A stretch of DNA of 45,854 nucleotides from Bacteroidota bacterium (GCA_029573235.1 JAKQGX010000006.1:1-45854), one strand, 5' to 3'; shown: positions 1 through 7,173, counted from the first letter of the stretch. Numbers and translations are program-made. The notes: generated by a model from the letters alone, not told the origin.

Positions 1-60
1 TATTTTATGCTTTTTTATTGTTACTAATGTTTGTTAAGGGTTGTGACGCTTTAAACTGAC

Positions 61-199
61 CGCTAACGGTTTGTGGCTTTGCGTTAGGGCGGGTTTCGGA
101 GCACAAAAGTTCAAAAGAATTACTGCTGTTGAACCTTACACTAATGTTTCATAGAAGCACTTCACCCGCCATATTGCCAAACCGCTTGTTGGTGGCAGC
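61..199. repeat. Cassette-boundary-like imperfect palindrome, copy A
   Basis: An intergenic element lying just beyond the stop codon (209-211) of the reverse-strand nuclease gene. It has internal dyad symmetry: GGTTTG (68-73) pairs with CAAACC (178-183), and GGCGGGT (88-94) pairs with ACCCGCC (164-170). Its ends read GCTAAC (62-67) and TGTTGGTGGCAG (187-198). Blocks shared with copy B at 1162-1297 include AACGGTTTG, GGCGGG, ACAAAAGTT followed within two bases by an A-rich AGAATTA block, GCACTTC..ACCCGC and TGTTGGyG.CAG. The position after each ORF resembles integron attC sites, but the strict attC core heptamers (RYYYAAC, GTTRRRY) are not matched. The function is inferred, the structure is seen. 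Confidence 0.75.
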
Positions 200-208
200 C
201 TTTCATCG

Positions 209-1123
209 TCAGTAAACTTTGATCCCAAATTTTAATAACTTCTTTGGTAATTGGTCATCAAGGTTTGAAATATCATCGTCTGTAAGTTCAATTAATTTGA
301 AGTCGTACTTTTTATAAATCTCCAACTTTATTGTTTTTCTCTCAAGATATTTTGGATCATTCTCCATACCCCAATATTCGATGTAAACATTTTCGGTCGG
401 AATAAAAAAGTCTGAATACAAATCTTCTTCTATTGGTAGTTTTCGTTCGTAAGCATGAGCCAATTTGTAATCATATAAAGCGTTGTCGATAATCACTTCT
501 GCTCTTGAACGTACCCAGTGTCCATCCTTTGTCCTAAATGTTGCAGGAAATTTTTCTCTAAAGTTATCTGACACAGGTTTTGTTGCTGTTTCAGTCTGTT
601 GCTGAATTTCTTTTACTGGTTGAATTACTTTTGACTGTTCAGCGGTTGGAGAAGTGTCACTGAATACATTTGTAAGATTTTTGTTTGACAAGATTGATTC
701 TGGCCAAAGAACATAAGTCCCACCTGATGTTTCATGTTCAAATTGTATGCCTCCAAGTGTCTTTCCAAGTTTTGTTATTTCCCATCCTGCTAAATCTTTT
801 TCAATCCAACCAAGTTCAGAAAAGATGAGGTTTAGTCTTTGGTTTGAGATATTGAAATGTTTGCCAATTGCTGTTGCGTTAAGTAATTTGTGTTTGTCCT
901 TTGATTGATTATTACTGTCAAATGAAATGTTCTCAGGCCATACAATGTATTCTCCATATTTAGGATTGCTGCGGGTCTGTCCCCCTTTTTGTTTACCGAG
1001 GTCTGTCAAAACCCATTTGTCATTCATGCGGTCTATCCAGCCAAGTAATTTGAGTTTTCTGAAAAGTTCATTTGTCGGTATGTCAATCTCATTAGCGAGA
1101 CTTGTCGTGGATAAATATTCCAT
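209..1123 (-). CDS. Predicted PD-(D/E)xK nuclease with duplicated N-terminal domain
   Basis: 304 residues, ATG start. I do not recognise a named family. The N-terminal half is an internal duplication: residues about 28-66 and 105-144 both follow the pattern GWI..(x)W.(L/I)T.LGK..GG..., then YVLWPE or YIVWPE, each preceded by a helical stretch of winged-helix appearance, so two DNA-binding modules are likely. A Gln/Thr-rich linker (about 150-190) leads to a C-terminal domain that looks like a small restriction-type nuclease: RSRAE (E209), SDFF (D238) and YIEYWG (E249) match the spaced acidic residues of proteins with an S..E / PDF / IE.(F/W)G signature, followed by a Lys/Arg-rich helix. It sits between the two palindromic elements at 61-199 and 1162-1297, so it may be a mobile cassette gene. 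A defence or repair role is only a guess. Confidence 0.7.
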   Translation of the reverse strand: MEYLSTTSLANEIDIPTNELFRKLKLLGWIDRMNDKWVLTDLGKQKGGQTRSNPKYGEYIVWPENISFDSNNQSKDKHKLLNATAIGKHFNISNQRLNLIFSELGWIEKDLAGWEITKLGKTLGGIQFEHETSGGTYVLWPESILSNKNLTNVFSDTSPTAEQSKVIQPVKEIQQQTETATKPVSDNFREKFPATFRTKDGHWVRSRAEVIIDNALYDYKLAHAYERKLPIEEDLYSDFFIPTENVYIEYWGMENDPKYLERKTIKLEIYKKYDFKLIELTDDDISNLDDQLPKKLLKFGIKVY

Positions 1124-1161
1124 AGTTTGGTTTAGATCTGTCGTAGGGTTTTAAGGTTACC

Positions 1162-1297
1162 AGCAACGGTTTGAGTATTGTCGAAGGCGGGGAAATAATC
1201 GCACTTCCGTTCAGCCAATGTACAAAAGTTGATAGAATTACACAAGTCCAGTTTGGCACTTCGGACCCGCTTTTGGCAATACTGTGTTGGCGCCAGG
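1162..1297. repeat. Cassette-boundary-like imperfect palindrome, copy B
   Basis: Second copy of the element at 61-199, between the nuclease gene and the ankyrin gene. It abuts the ankyrin stop codon (1299-1301). Dyad symmetry is visible as AGTATTG (1174-1180) against CAATACT (1277-1283). Shared blocks with copy A are AACGGTTTG, GGCGGG (1186-1191), ACAAAAGTT (1222-1230) with AGAATTA shortly after, GCACTTC (1256-1262) and ACCCGC (1265-1270), and a TGTTGG end. Sequence between these blocks differs, so the copies are related but not recent duplicates. Confidence 0.75.
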
Positions 1298-1298
1298 T

Positions 1299-2153
1299 TT
1301 ACTTCTCATCCTCCGAAACTGTAATATGCTCAACATTTCTTACTCTATTTTTTTCTAAGACGTCAGGATTTACAAAGTAATATTTCACCTCAATGTCAGA
1401 GTTTATCAATTTGCGAATTTTCTTTGCCAATTGTAGCCCTAACACATTATGCTGTCGCAAAACCGATAGGTCTGGAGGGTTTAAAATTTTCACACCGTCC
1501 TGATATTTATATTCGCCCCATTTGTCAGGATTAGTAGTTACCCAATTGATAAAAGTGTCAATGAAAGTTTTGTCAGCATTGGGAATACTTTCCGGCTTCA
1601 GGTAGCCTTTCAGAGTATGAAGACCTGTCGGATTATACCCTGCAAATACAGTGAGAAACTTTTCGGGTTTGTCGGCAAAGATTTCAGAAATTGATTTTGC
1701 TCCATAATCTTTTAATAGCTGAACTATTTTTTGCATTGGCTCTGCACCACCTCTGTCTTCCGTTTCCTTAATAAATTGGTCAAACTCTGCCCAATTTAAA
1801 AGTGATTCAGCAGTATCGCTTGACACACAGTTTGGATTTGCACCAGCTTTTAGCAATAGTTCAACTACTTCTGGCTTTTGAGTTAGTGCTGCATGAAATA
1901 AACAGTTAAAACCTTCTTCTGTGTAATCAAGGTCTGCTCCTAAGTCAACAAGCATTTGAATAAATTTTATATCCAGTCCGTATTGGATGTTTGAGATAGC
2001 GTCAATTAAAACGCTATCACCTTTACAGTCAATAGCGTTAATGTTAGCACCTCTTGTAATTAAATCACAAACTCTCTGTTCGTCAGGTTTGTCTTTTGCA
2101 AACTCCGCAAAGAGTGAATTGTCAAGGTCGTTGTCTGTCCATCTAAAACTCAT
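1299..2153 (-). CDS. Ankyrin-repeat protein
   Basis: 284 residues, ATG start. The first ~115 residues carry three ankyrin repeats, visible from ITRGANINAIDCKGDSVL, LVDLGADLDYTEEGFNCLFHA and LLLKAGANPN. The remaining ~150 residues are not repeats and I recognise no domain in them. There is no signal peptide or membrane segment, so a cytoplasmic protein-interaction role is likely. The gene is oriented like its neighbour at 209-1123 and is followed immediately by palindromic element B, giving the same ORF-plus-element arrangement. No matching element is seen upstream (2154-2194), so this may be the end of the cassette array. Partner and function unknown. Confidence 0.75.
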   Translation of the reverse strand: MSFRWTDNDLDNSLFAEFAKDKPDEQRVCDLITRGANINAIDCKGDSVLIDAISNIQYGLDIKFIQMLVDLGADLDYTEEGFNCLFHAALTQKPEVVELLLKAGANPNCVSSDTAESLLNWAEFDQFIKETEDRGGAEPMQKIVQLLKDYGAKSISEIFADKPEKFLTVFAGYNPTGLHTLKGYLKPESIPNADKTFIDTFINWVTTNPDKWGEYKYQDGVKILNPPDLSVLRQHNVLGLQLAKKIRKLINSDIEVKYYFVNPDVLEKNRVRNVEHITVSEDEK

Positions 2154-2194
2154 TGTAGACTCCCCAATTTTAGTTCAAGTTAAAAGTAGAATAA

Positions 2195-2707
2195 TTTGAG
2201 CATACCGTCATTATAGAGGTAGTGGTACATTCAAACGCAGGAAAGACCTTGGCGATGGGCAGCGGCTATATTGACACCCTGACCTAGGCGTTGAAGATAG
2301 CACAGGATTGGATGAGCATGGCTACCAAGGTGGAGGCTCGTCTTACTGCCGAAAACATGAGGTTGCAAAAACTGGTTGACACCAATGTGTATCGCTACCG
2401 TGACCCGTGGCTCTCCTTCTACTACGATGCCGACAGCAACCGTGTGAACCTCCAGTATGACACGTCGCTACATATTGTAAAGTACCACAAGCGCAAGCGG
2501 CTACTCGGTTCCAAGCAGTCTTTCATTGATATTTTCAGCGATGACCCACGAGTGACCATTAACCAAGTGAAACGGTTTACAGTTGCAGAAAAAAGGCAGA
2601 AACGCCTCGGTCTTGGCATCCATGCCGGATATAGTTATTCTCCCTTATTAAAAAGGCTTATGCCCACAGTGGGTATAGGCTTTCAATACAATGTAGTTGA
2701 ATTTTAA
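2195..2707 (+). pseudogene. 5'-truncated phage-like gene interrupted by an amber codon
   Basis: The frame is open from 2195 (after TAA at 2192-2194) and continues through an in-frame TAG at 2285-2287 to the stop at 2705-2707. Residues before the TAG (HSNAGKTLAMGSGYIDTLT) run sensibly into those after it (ALKIAQDW), so the TAG probably replaced a CAG glutamine codon. No start codon precedes the open stretch, so the 5' end is missing. The part after the TAG could be translated from TTG 2291 as 138 residues. Its C-terminus (GLGIHAGYSY..., then VGIGFQYN) resembles the ends of small membrane-associated proteins of Bacteroidota phages. That resemblance is from memory and weak. Confidence 0.55.
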
Positions 2708-2730
2708 AACAAGTTTAATACCTAATACAC

Positions 2731-3021
2731 ATGGCAAAAGCAACACAAGAACAGATAGATGCCTGGAAAAAGAAGCATAGTGATGTCTTCGAAGTATCAG
2801 TAGATGGTAAATTTGGATACCTTAAAAAGCCCGACAGGAAAACGATTGCGTACGCAAGTTCCGTTCAAAACAATCCCATCAAATCAAACGAAATCATTTT
2901 AAACAATTGCTGGATAGGTGGCGATGAGGAAATAAAAACAGATGACAGTTTGTTTATGTCTGTTCAGGCTGTATTGGGCAACATTCTTGAGGTGAAACAG
3001 GCAGAGCTGGTAAAGCTCTAA
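2731..3021 (+). CDS. Phage tail-assembly-chaperone-like protein, copy 1
   Basis: 96 residues, ATG start. Clearly homologous to the 105-residue protein at 4584-4901: both share the pattern T.EQI.AWKK, a short beta stretch, YLKKPDRK..AYAS, an NN...IGG motif, then D(D/N)..F(L)..(M)Q and a Lys-rich end. I associate this pattern with tail-assembly-chaperone-like proteins in Bacteroidota prophages, encoded between the tail tube and tape measure genes. Here it does lie upstream of the tape measure remnant. It is intact in length, but probably non-functional in this broken module. Confidence 0.6.
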   Translation: MAKATQEQIDAWKKKHSDVFEVSVDGKFGYLKKPDRKTIAYASSVQNNPIKSNEIILNNCWIGGDEEIKTDDSLFMSVQAVLGNILEVKQAELVKL

Positions 3022-3024
3022 AGG

Positions 3025-3175
3025 ATGCGAGGTAAGCGATAGCGAATATTTACGAATATCTCACGCACAACTTCGCTACTATTTTCATATAGACCCCGAC
3101 ATCCTTACAGACGAAGAATGGGCAATGCGACACATGGAACTTAAATGGATTAGGAATAAAGAAGCAGGCAAATAG
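3025..3175 (+). pseudogene. Small phage ORF, apparently frameshifted
   Basis: An ATG at 3025, four bases after the previous stop, opens a frame closed by TAG at 3040-3042. A different frame, open from 3014 to TAG 3173-3175, encodes a plausible peptide ending ILTDEEWAMRHMELKWIRNK but has no good start. The position between tail chaperone and tape measure, and the DEEWA...L.W pattern, fit the small accessory ORF that often occupies this place in tail modules. The likeliest explanation is a frameshift near the start. An unrecognised start codon is the alternative. Confidence 0.4.
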
Positions 3176-3286
3176 TTACTTCTTTTTATCGAATGCTCCG
3201 TAATGGTTTAGTAAGCCCAAAACCATTACCCACAAAGGGCTTGAAACAAGCACAATACCAAGTATATTTTTTAGGAGGTCAAGCAT
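3176..3286 (-). CDS. Small single-pass membrane peptide, antisense to the tail module
   Basis: A 36-residue ORF too short for routine calling: ATG at 3284-3286, stop TAA at 3176-3178. Residues 4-26 form one continuous hydrophobic segment containing Pro17 and Trp19, followed by a short tail ending DKKK. It fills almost exactly the gap between the stop at 3175 and the tape measure gene, on the opposite strand to all neighbours. Exact fit and clean membrane-segment composition argue for a real gene, perhaps a holin-like or toxin-like peptide. The short length means chance is not excluded. Confidence 0.4.
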   Translation of the reverse strand: MLDLLKNILGIVLVSSPLWVMVLGLLNHYGAFDKKK

Positions 3287-3313
3287 TTGGCTTCAAATTG
3301 CTACAGCAAATAT

Positions 3314-4102
3314 ATGGAAAACATTAACTACAAAATCAATTTTGATGTCAAGAATGACAATAAGATTGTGGCTGCTGTTGCAAAGATAGAAGCCGGCGTG
3401 GTAGATGTGCAGCAAGCTGTGGTGAAAGTGGATAATGTCTTTTCCAAAACATTCAACAATATATCTTCTCAGATAAAGACCATCAGCTTTGGGAGTATGC
3501 TCCAGCAAATCAATATGGTGGCTGATGGCTTAAATTCTATAACGGCTCCCGGGTTAAATCTAAGTACTTCATTGTACGATCTTCAAGCCATCACGGGTGT
3601 GACCGGCAGCAAATTGCAGGAGATAGAAGGTTATGCAAGACAAGCTGCTAAAACATTTGGCGGCAGTGCTGCTGATAGCGTAGAAAGTTACAAGCTCATA
3701 TTATCACAGCTTGCTCCTGAAATCGCCAATACGCCTGCTGCTCTGAAAGCGATGGGAGACAGTGTGAACACGCTCAGCAAGACAATGGGCGGTGACACTG
3801 TTGCCGCAACAGAGGTTTTAACAACAGCCATGAACCAGTATCAGGTGTCAACGGCTGACCCCATTGCTGCAAGCAAAGAGATGGCAGAGATGATGAATGT
3901 GATGGCTGCCGGTGCAAAGGAAGGAAGCGCGGAACTGCCACAGATAAAATCAGCATTAGAACAGGCGGGTATGGCTGCCAAAACAGCAAATGTGGGTTTT
4001 GAAGAAACAAATGCTGCTATACAAGTGCTTGATAAGGCGGGAAAGAAAGGAGCAGAAGGCGGTGTGGCGCTTGGCTTTTATAATCCTGCACTCAATTCTT
4101 AA
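3314..4102 (+). pseudogene. Phage tail tape measure protein, N-terminal fragment
   Basis: 262 residues from ATG 3314. A TTG at 3287 with AGGAGG about 9 bases upstream is an alternative start adding 9 residues. The fragment has the TP901-type tape measure core: an N-terminal helical region, then ITGVTGSKLQEIE..., a long Ala/Thr-rich helix (TLSKTMGGDTVAATEVLTTAMNQ) and EMMNVMAAGAKEGSAEL...ALEQAG. Tape measure proteins usually exceed 600 residues. Here the sequence breaks off after GGVAL and is replaced by nine unrelated residues before TAA, which suggests a deletion junction near 4075. The tail-tube-like gene follows 30 bases later. Confidence 0.65.
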
Positions 4103-4132
4103 ACGTTAATTCCCCAAAAAAATACATTCGAT

Positions 4133-4555
4133 ATGCAATTTTTTGATAGTGCCGAATGCGAGTGGCCTGATGCTAAGATGCACTTTGCCGGCGCAAGCCC
4201 TAAGAAGATGACTGGTTTTTCCTTCATAGCATCTAAGGAGAAAGAGCCTCTCTATGGTGAAGGCGACATACCGCTGGCTATTCAGTCCGGCAACCGTGCT
4301 TTTTCTGGTGAGCTCAAGTTTCATAAGGGTGTTTTGGACGACCTCAACAAAGCGGCATTAGCTGCAGGCGGCAGGGATGCATTGGACATAGCTGCCGATG
4401 TGGTAGTCACCTTTAAGGCAAAGGGTGCAAGAGCCATTTAGACCCTCACCGCAATAGGGGTAGAGATTACAGAGTTTGATTATTATATGGCGCAAAACGC
4501 CAAAAGCATGGAGGTAACGCTGCCTATCGTATTCTTAGACTTGAAAGTCGTTTAA
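4133..4555 (+). pseudogene. Phage tail-tube-like protein interrupted by an amber codon
   Basis: ATG 4133. 102 codons lead to TAG at 4439-4441, then the same frame stays open for 37 codons to TAA 4553-4555, giving a 140-codon gene if the TAG is read through. The residues after the TAG (TLTAIGVEITEFDYYMAQN, then VTLPIVFLD) continue the tail-tube-like pattern AxGVxxTxxxxxMxQNAKxxExTLP that I know from Bacteroidota prophages, so the TAG most simply replaced a CAG. The start MQFFDSAECEW also fits that family. It is followed 28 bases later by tail chaperone copy 2, the normal order for a tail module. Confidence 0.6.
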
Positions 4556-4583
4556 ATCACTTTTAAAAAACAGTAAAAATAGT

Positions 4584-4901
4584 ATGAACAGCAAAGCAAC
4601 ACTTACGGGGCATGTTACAGAAGAGCAAATAGCCGCATGGAAAAAACAGTACGGAGAAATTTACGCTGTAGTGGTAGATGACCATGTGTGCTATCTGAAA
4701 AAGCCCGATCGCAAGGTGATGGCGTATGCCAGCACGGAACTAAAAGACAGCCCTTTCCAATACGTAGAAGAGATATTTAACAACTACCGCATCGGCGGAA
4801 GTGACATTTTTGACACAAACGATGACTACTTCCTTGCCGCCATGCAAACCGTAAACGAGCTGGTGCAACTGAAAACGGCAGCCATCGTAAAGTTAGCGTG
4901 A
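4584..4901 (+). CDS. Phage tail-assembly-chaperone-like protein, copy 2
   Basis: 105 residues, ATG start. Paralogue of the protein at 2731-3021, sharing T.EQIAAWKK, YLKKPDRK..AYAS, NN.RIGG and the Lys-rich C-terminus, but clearly diverged, so the two did not arise by a recent local duplication. It follows the tail-tube-like gene, as expected. Its stop TGA overlaps the GTG start of the next small ORF by four bases (GTGA at 4898-4901). Confidence 0.6.
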   Translation: MNSKATLTGHVTEEQIAAWKKQYGEIYAVVVDDHVCYLKKPDRKVMAYASTELKDSPFQYVEEIFNNYRIGGSDIFDTNDDYFLAAMQTVNELVQLKTAAIVKLA

Positions 4902-5113
4902 CCACAGGTAGTGGTAGGGCTATCTCGGTAGATCTTACGTTGCCGTATGTGCCGGCAGGGTCTGCTACCATTGACGACGCCGGTGCTACTAATACGGGTA
5001 ATGCAGTGCAGGAGTTAGGAGGTACCGGCAACGTGAAAGCGAAGCTGTGGTACGTTGCTTATAATACAGGCGATGTAACCATCACTACCACCTTCCAGTA
5101 TGAGGTGAATTAA
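4898..5113 (+). CDS. Short phage-region ORF, possibly a C-terminal fragment
   Basis: 71 residues from GTG 4898, overlapping the previous stop by four bases. Composition is Gly/Thr/Val-rich and beta-strand-like (VKAKLWYVAYNTGDVTITTT), with no signal or membrane segment. It looks like the C-terminal beta region of a phage virion protein joined here by deletion rather than a complete gene, but I cannot name the family. Confidence 0.35.
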   Translation: MTTGSGRAISVDLTLPYVPAGSATIDDAGATNTGNAVQELGGTGNVKAKLWYVAYNTGDVTITTTFQYEVN

Positions 5114-5613
5114 AGGGGAGAAATAAATAGCCCCCGACTTTATTCAATCCGGTTTCTCTGGCACGGATTAAATAGTAACACCAAGACTTGTAGTGGTGCT
5201 CGTATCGCTGTGGGGCTATTGTTATGGAAGTCGCTGTGGTGTTGTGTTTCGTAGCCATTGCAGTGTGTTTTGGTAAACGTAAGTAGTCGCGCTGCAACGT
5301 GCAAGTTGTTTCTGTGCTATCTTTGGGTACGCGCAGAAAAAAAGTGACGATTGGATTTGGTTTTTCAGGGCGATTGGATTTTGCGTTTATACAGGTATGT
5401 TAAAAAATGAGACTATCGTCAGCAATGGCTTCATATACATCCACACTACTTTGTAGGCATGGGCGTCCATAGCAAATTACAGACCGTATATATAACGCCC
5501 GAACATAAAAAACATCGATACTTAGAAAGGGCGATGATGTAAAAAATCCAACAGTTCGTATTAGGTTTGCGTCAATTGTAGTAGTTTTACTGTTTCTTTT
5601 AAAAACAAATAAT
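5114..5613. other. 500-bp region without a convincing gene
   Basis: Lies between the phage remnant and the peroxiredoxin gene. The first part (5126-5220) can fold: AATAGCCCC (5126-5134) pairs with GGGGCTATT (5212-5220), enclosing AATCCG..CGGATT and CACCA..TGGTG hairpins. A 20-codon hydrophobic ORF starts at ATG 5224. TATCTTTG at 5318-5325 matches the Bacteroidota -7 box TAnnTTTG but lacks a well-spaced TTTG and is about 290 bases from the next gene. I see nothing in 5330-5600 beyond AT-rich sequence. Confidence 0.4.
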
Positions 5614-6081
5614 ATGGCAATTAGTGTAGGCAGCAAGGCTCCTGATTTTAAATTATTCAATACCGATAAGAAAGAAGTTTCTCTTTCCGATTTCTCCGGC
5701 AAGAAACTCATCATCAACTTTTTTCCGGCTGCATTTACCGGTGTTTGTACCGAGCAAGTTTGCTCCAACAACAATGCGCTCAATGCCTATCAGCAAGCCA
5801 ATGCTGCTGTGGTTGGGGTATCGGTTGATATGGCGTTCTCATTAGGAGTTTTCAAATCACAAAACAATATCACCTTCGATTTATTGTCTGACTTCAACAA
5901 GCAAATGATAAGAGACTATGATTTTTATTTGGAAGATTTTGCATTAGGATATAAGGGTGTTGCCCGTCGTGGTGTGGTAGTGATAGATGAAAACGGAACC
6001 GTTATCCATTCGGAAGCAACCGCAAACCCCGGTACACAAATAGATTTTGAAGCACTAAACAAAGTGCTTGGTTTATCTTAA
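5614..6081 (+). CDS. Peroxiredoxin (AhpC/TSA fold, PrxQ/BCP- or AhpE-like)
   Basis: 155 residues, ATG start. A thiol peroxidase that should reduce hydrogen or alkyl peroxides in the cytoplasm. The fold signature runs from GSKAPDF at the N-terminus through the active-site loop FFPAAFTGVC (peroxidatic Cys45), with Cys50 four residues further on, the C-x4-C arrangement of PrxQ/BCP enzymes using an intramolecular disulfide. Length is typical. The FTGVC loop also recalls AhpE, so the subfamily is uncertain. It is a single-gene unit closed by a strong terminator at 6090-6112. Confidence 0.88.
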   Translation: MAISVGSKAPDFKLFNTDKKEVSLSDFSGKKLIINFFPAAFTGVCTEQVCSNNNALNAYQQANAAVVGVSVDMAFSLGVFKSQNNITFDLLSDFNKQMIRDYDFYLEDFALGYKGVARRGVVVIDENGTVIHSEATANPGTQIDFEALNKVLGLS

Positions 6082-6089
6082 AGAATGAT

Positions 6090-6112
6090 AGGAGGCAATG
6101 ACCTCCTTTTTT
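6090..6112 (+). terminator. Rho-independent terminator after the peroxiredoxin gene
   Basis: AGGAGG (6090-6095), a six-base loop, CCTCCT (6102-6107), then a T run to 6112. It begins nine bases after the stop codon. Confidence 0.85.
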
Positions 6113-6147
6113 AAACTCAATTTTTTTATCAAAAAGATAGTTATCGT

Positions 6148-6999
6148 ATGTCCACTTGGTTTAAAAGAATAAAAAAAGGTATTGTTACATCTACGCATGA
6201 AAAGAAAGAAGTACCGGACGGATTGTGGCACAAATGCCCGGAGTGCAAGGCGACCATAACAAAGAAAGAATTGGCAGACAATTACTACGTATGTAAAAGT
6301 TGCAGCCACCACAATCGTATTAACGCACAAGAGTATTTCCCCATTATTTTTGATGAGGGCAGTACTACTCTTTTGTTTGAAAACATTGCTCCCAAAGACC
6401 ATTTGGGTTTTGTAGATGTAAAACCTTACAACAAACGATTGGTGGAGGCTCAAAAATCTACAGGTCTTAAAGATGCGATGACCGTAGGTGTGGGAAAAGT
6501 GAATGGTCGTGATTTGGTGGTTGCTTGTATGAATTTTAATTTTATTGGAGGCTCTATGGGCTCGGTAGTGGGTGAAAAAATAAGCCGTGGAATAGACCAT
6601 GCCATTGCCCACAAAATGCCCTTTATGATTATTTCCAAATCTGGTGGAGCGCGTATGATGGAAAGTGCTTTCTCGCTCATGCAAATGGCGAAGACCTCAG
6701 CCAAACTTACCTTGCTGGCAAAGGCGCAGTTGCCCTACATCTCTCTTATGACCGACCCAACTACAGGCGGCGTAACAGCTTCGTATGCTATGTTGGGCGA
6801 TATCAATATTGCGGAACCAAAAGCACTGATTGGTTTTGCCGGACCCAGGGTCATCAAAGAAACGATAAAGAAAGATTTGCCGGCGGGTTTCCAACGCTCT
6901 GAGTTTTTATTGGAGCATGGCTTTTTGGATTTTATTGTTGATAGAAAAGACTTGAAATATAAACTTACGGAAACCATTGATTGGTTTTTGAAGAAATAG
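6148..6999 (+). CDS. accD: Acetyl-CoA carboxylase carboxyltransferase subunit beta
   Basis: 283 residues, ATG start. With AccA it transfers the carboxyl group from biotin to acetyl-CoA, giving malonyl-CoA for fatty acid synthesis. The N-terminal zinc ribbon is complete (Cys30, Cys33, Cys49, Cys52). The crotonase-like carboxyltransferase core follows, with [48 protein letters not shown] and GFAGPRVI. Length is normal. AccA is not in the window, as is common when the subunits are encoded apart. The gene ends in TAG, showing that TAG is an ordinary stop in this genome. Confidence 0.97.
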   Translation: MSTWFKRIKKGIVTSTHEKKEVPDGLWHKCPECKATITKKELADNYYVCKSCSHHNRINAQEYFPIIFDEGSTTLLFENIAPKDHLGFVDVKPYNKRLVEAQKSTGLKDAMTVGVGKVNGRDLVVACMNFNFIGGSMGSVVGEKISRGIDHAIAHKMPFMIISKSGGARMMESAFSLMQMAKTSAKLTLLAKAQLPYISLMTDPTTGGVTASYAMLGDINIAEPKALIGFAGPRVIKETIKKDLPAGFQRSEFLLEHGFLDFIVDRKDLKYKLTETIDWFLKK

Positions 7000-7066
7000 T
7001 CCATCCTTGATGGTGGGTATAGGAGACAAAAAATGCTTCATAGCCTTCCGCAGATGAACGGTGCCA

Positions 7067-7092
7067 TCGCCACTATAGCTACATAGTGGCGA
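7067..7092. terminator. Strong hairpin between accD and smpB
   Basis: TCGCCACTAT (7067-7076) and ATAGTGGCGA (7083-7092) form a perfect 10-bp stem with a six-base loop, flanked by GC..GC. No T run follows in either direction, so this may be a mRNA 3' stability or attenuation structure rather than an intrinsic terminator. Confidence 0.45.
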
Positions 7093-7173
7093 TTAGCTTG
7101 GACACCAACATCTTTCCGACACAAAATATTAACGAACAAAAAAACGGATATCATTCATAAAGGTTAACTAGCA

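Larger units (their letters stand above)
2195..5113 (+). mobile_element. Decayed phage tail-gene remnant
   Basis: A block of small forward-strand genes of phage-tail character: a broken gene at 2195-2707, tail-chaperone-like proteins at 2731 and 4584, a truncated tape measure at 3314 and a broken tail-tube-like gene at 4133. No integrase, terminase, portal, capsid or lysis gene is present. The usual order tube-chaperone-tape measure is scrambled: chaperone 1 and tape measure come first, then tube and chaperone 2. This is what a deletion within tandem or related prophages would leave. It borders the cassette-like array on the left and the chromosomal peroxiredoxin gene on the right. Confidence 0.65.

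Noticed and set aside
61-1297. Calling the palindromic elements true integron attC sites
   Set aside because: The 7-bp core sites RYYYAAC and GTTRRRY are not matched at the ends, and no integrase is in the window. I kept only the layout similarity.
1171-1380. Small forward ORF across palindromic element B
   Set aside because: It reads through the element and into the antisense of the ankyrin gene, with no protein-like composition.
3272-3289. Taking AGGAGG plus TTG 3287 as the definite tape measure start
   Set aside because: The spacing is good, but the same bases also code for the reverse-strand peptide, and MENINYKINFDV from ATG 3314 looks like the natural N-terminus. Left as an alternative.
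5126-5220. A tRNA or tmRNA gene in the folded region
   Set aside because: Stem lengths, loop sizes and the T-loop sequence do not fit a tRNA, and no CCA-like end or anticodon arm can be placed.
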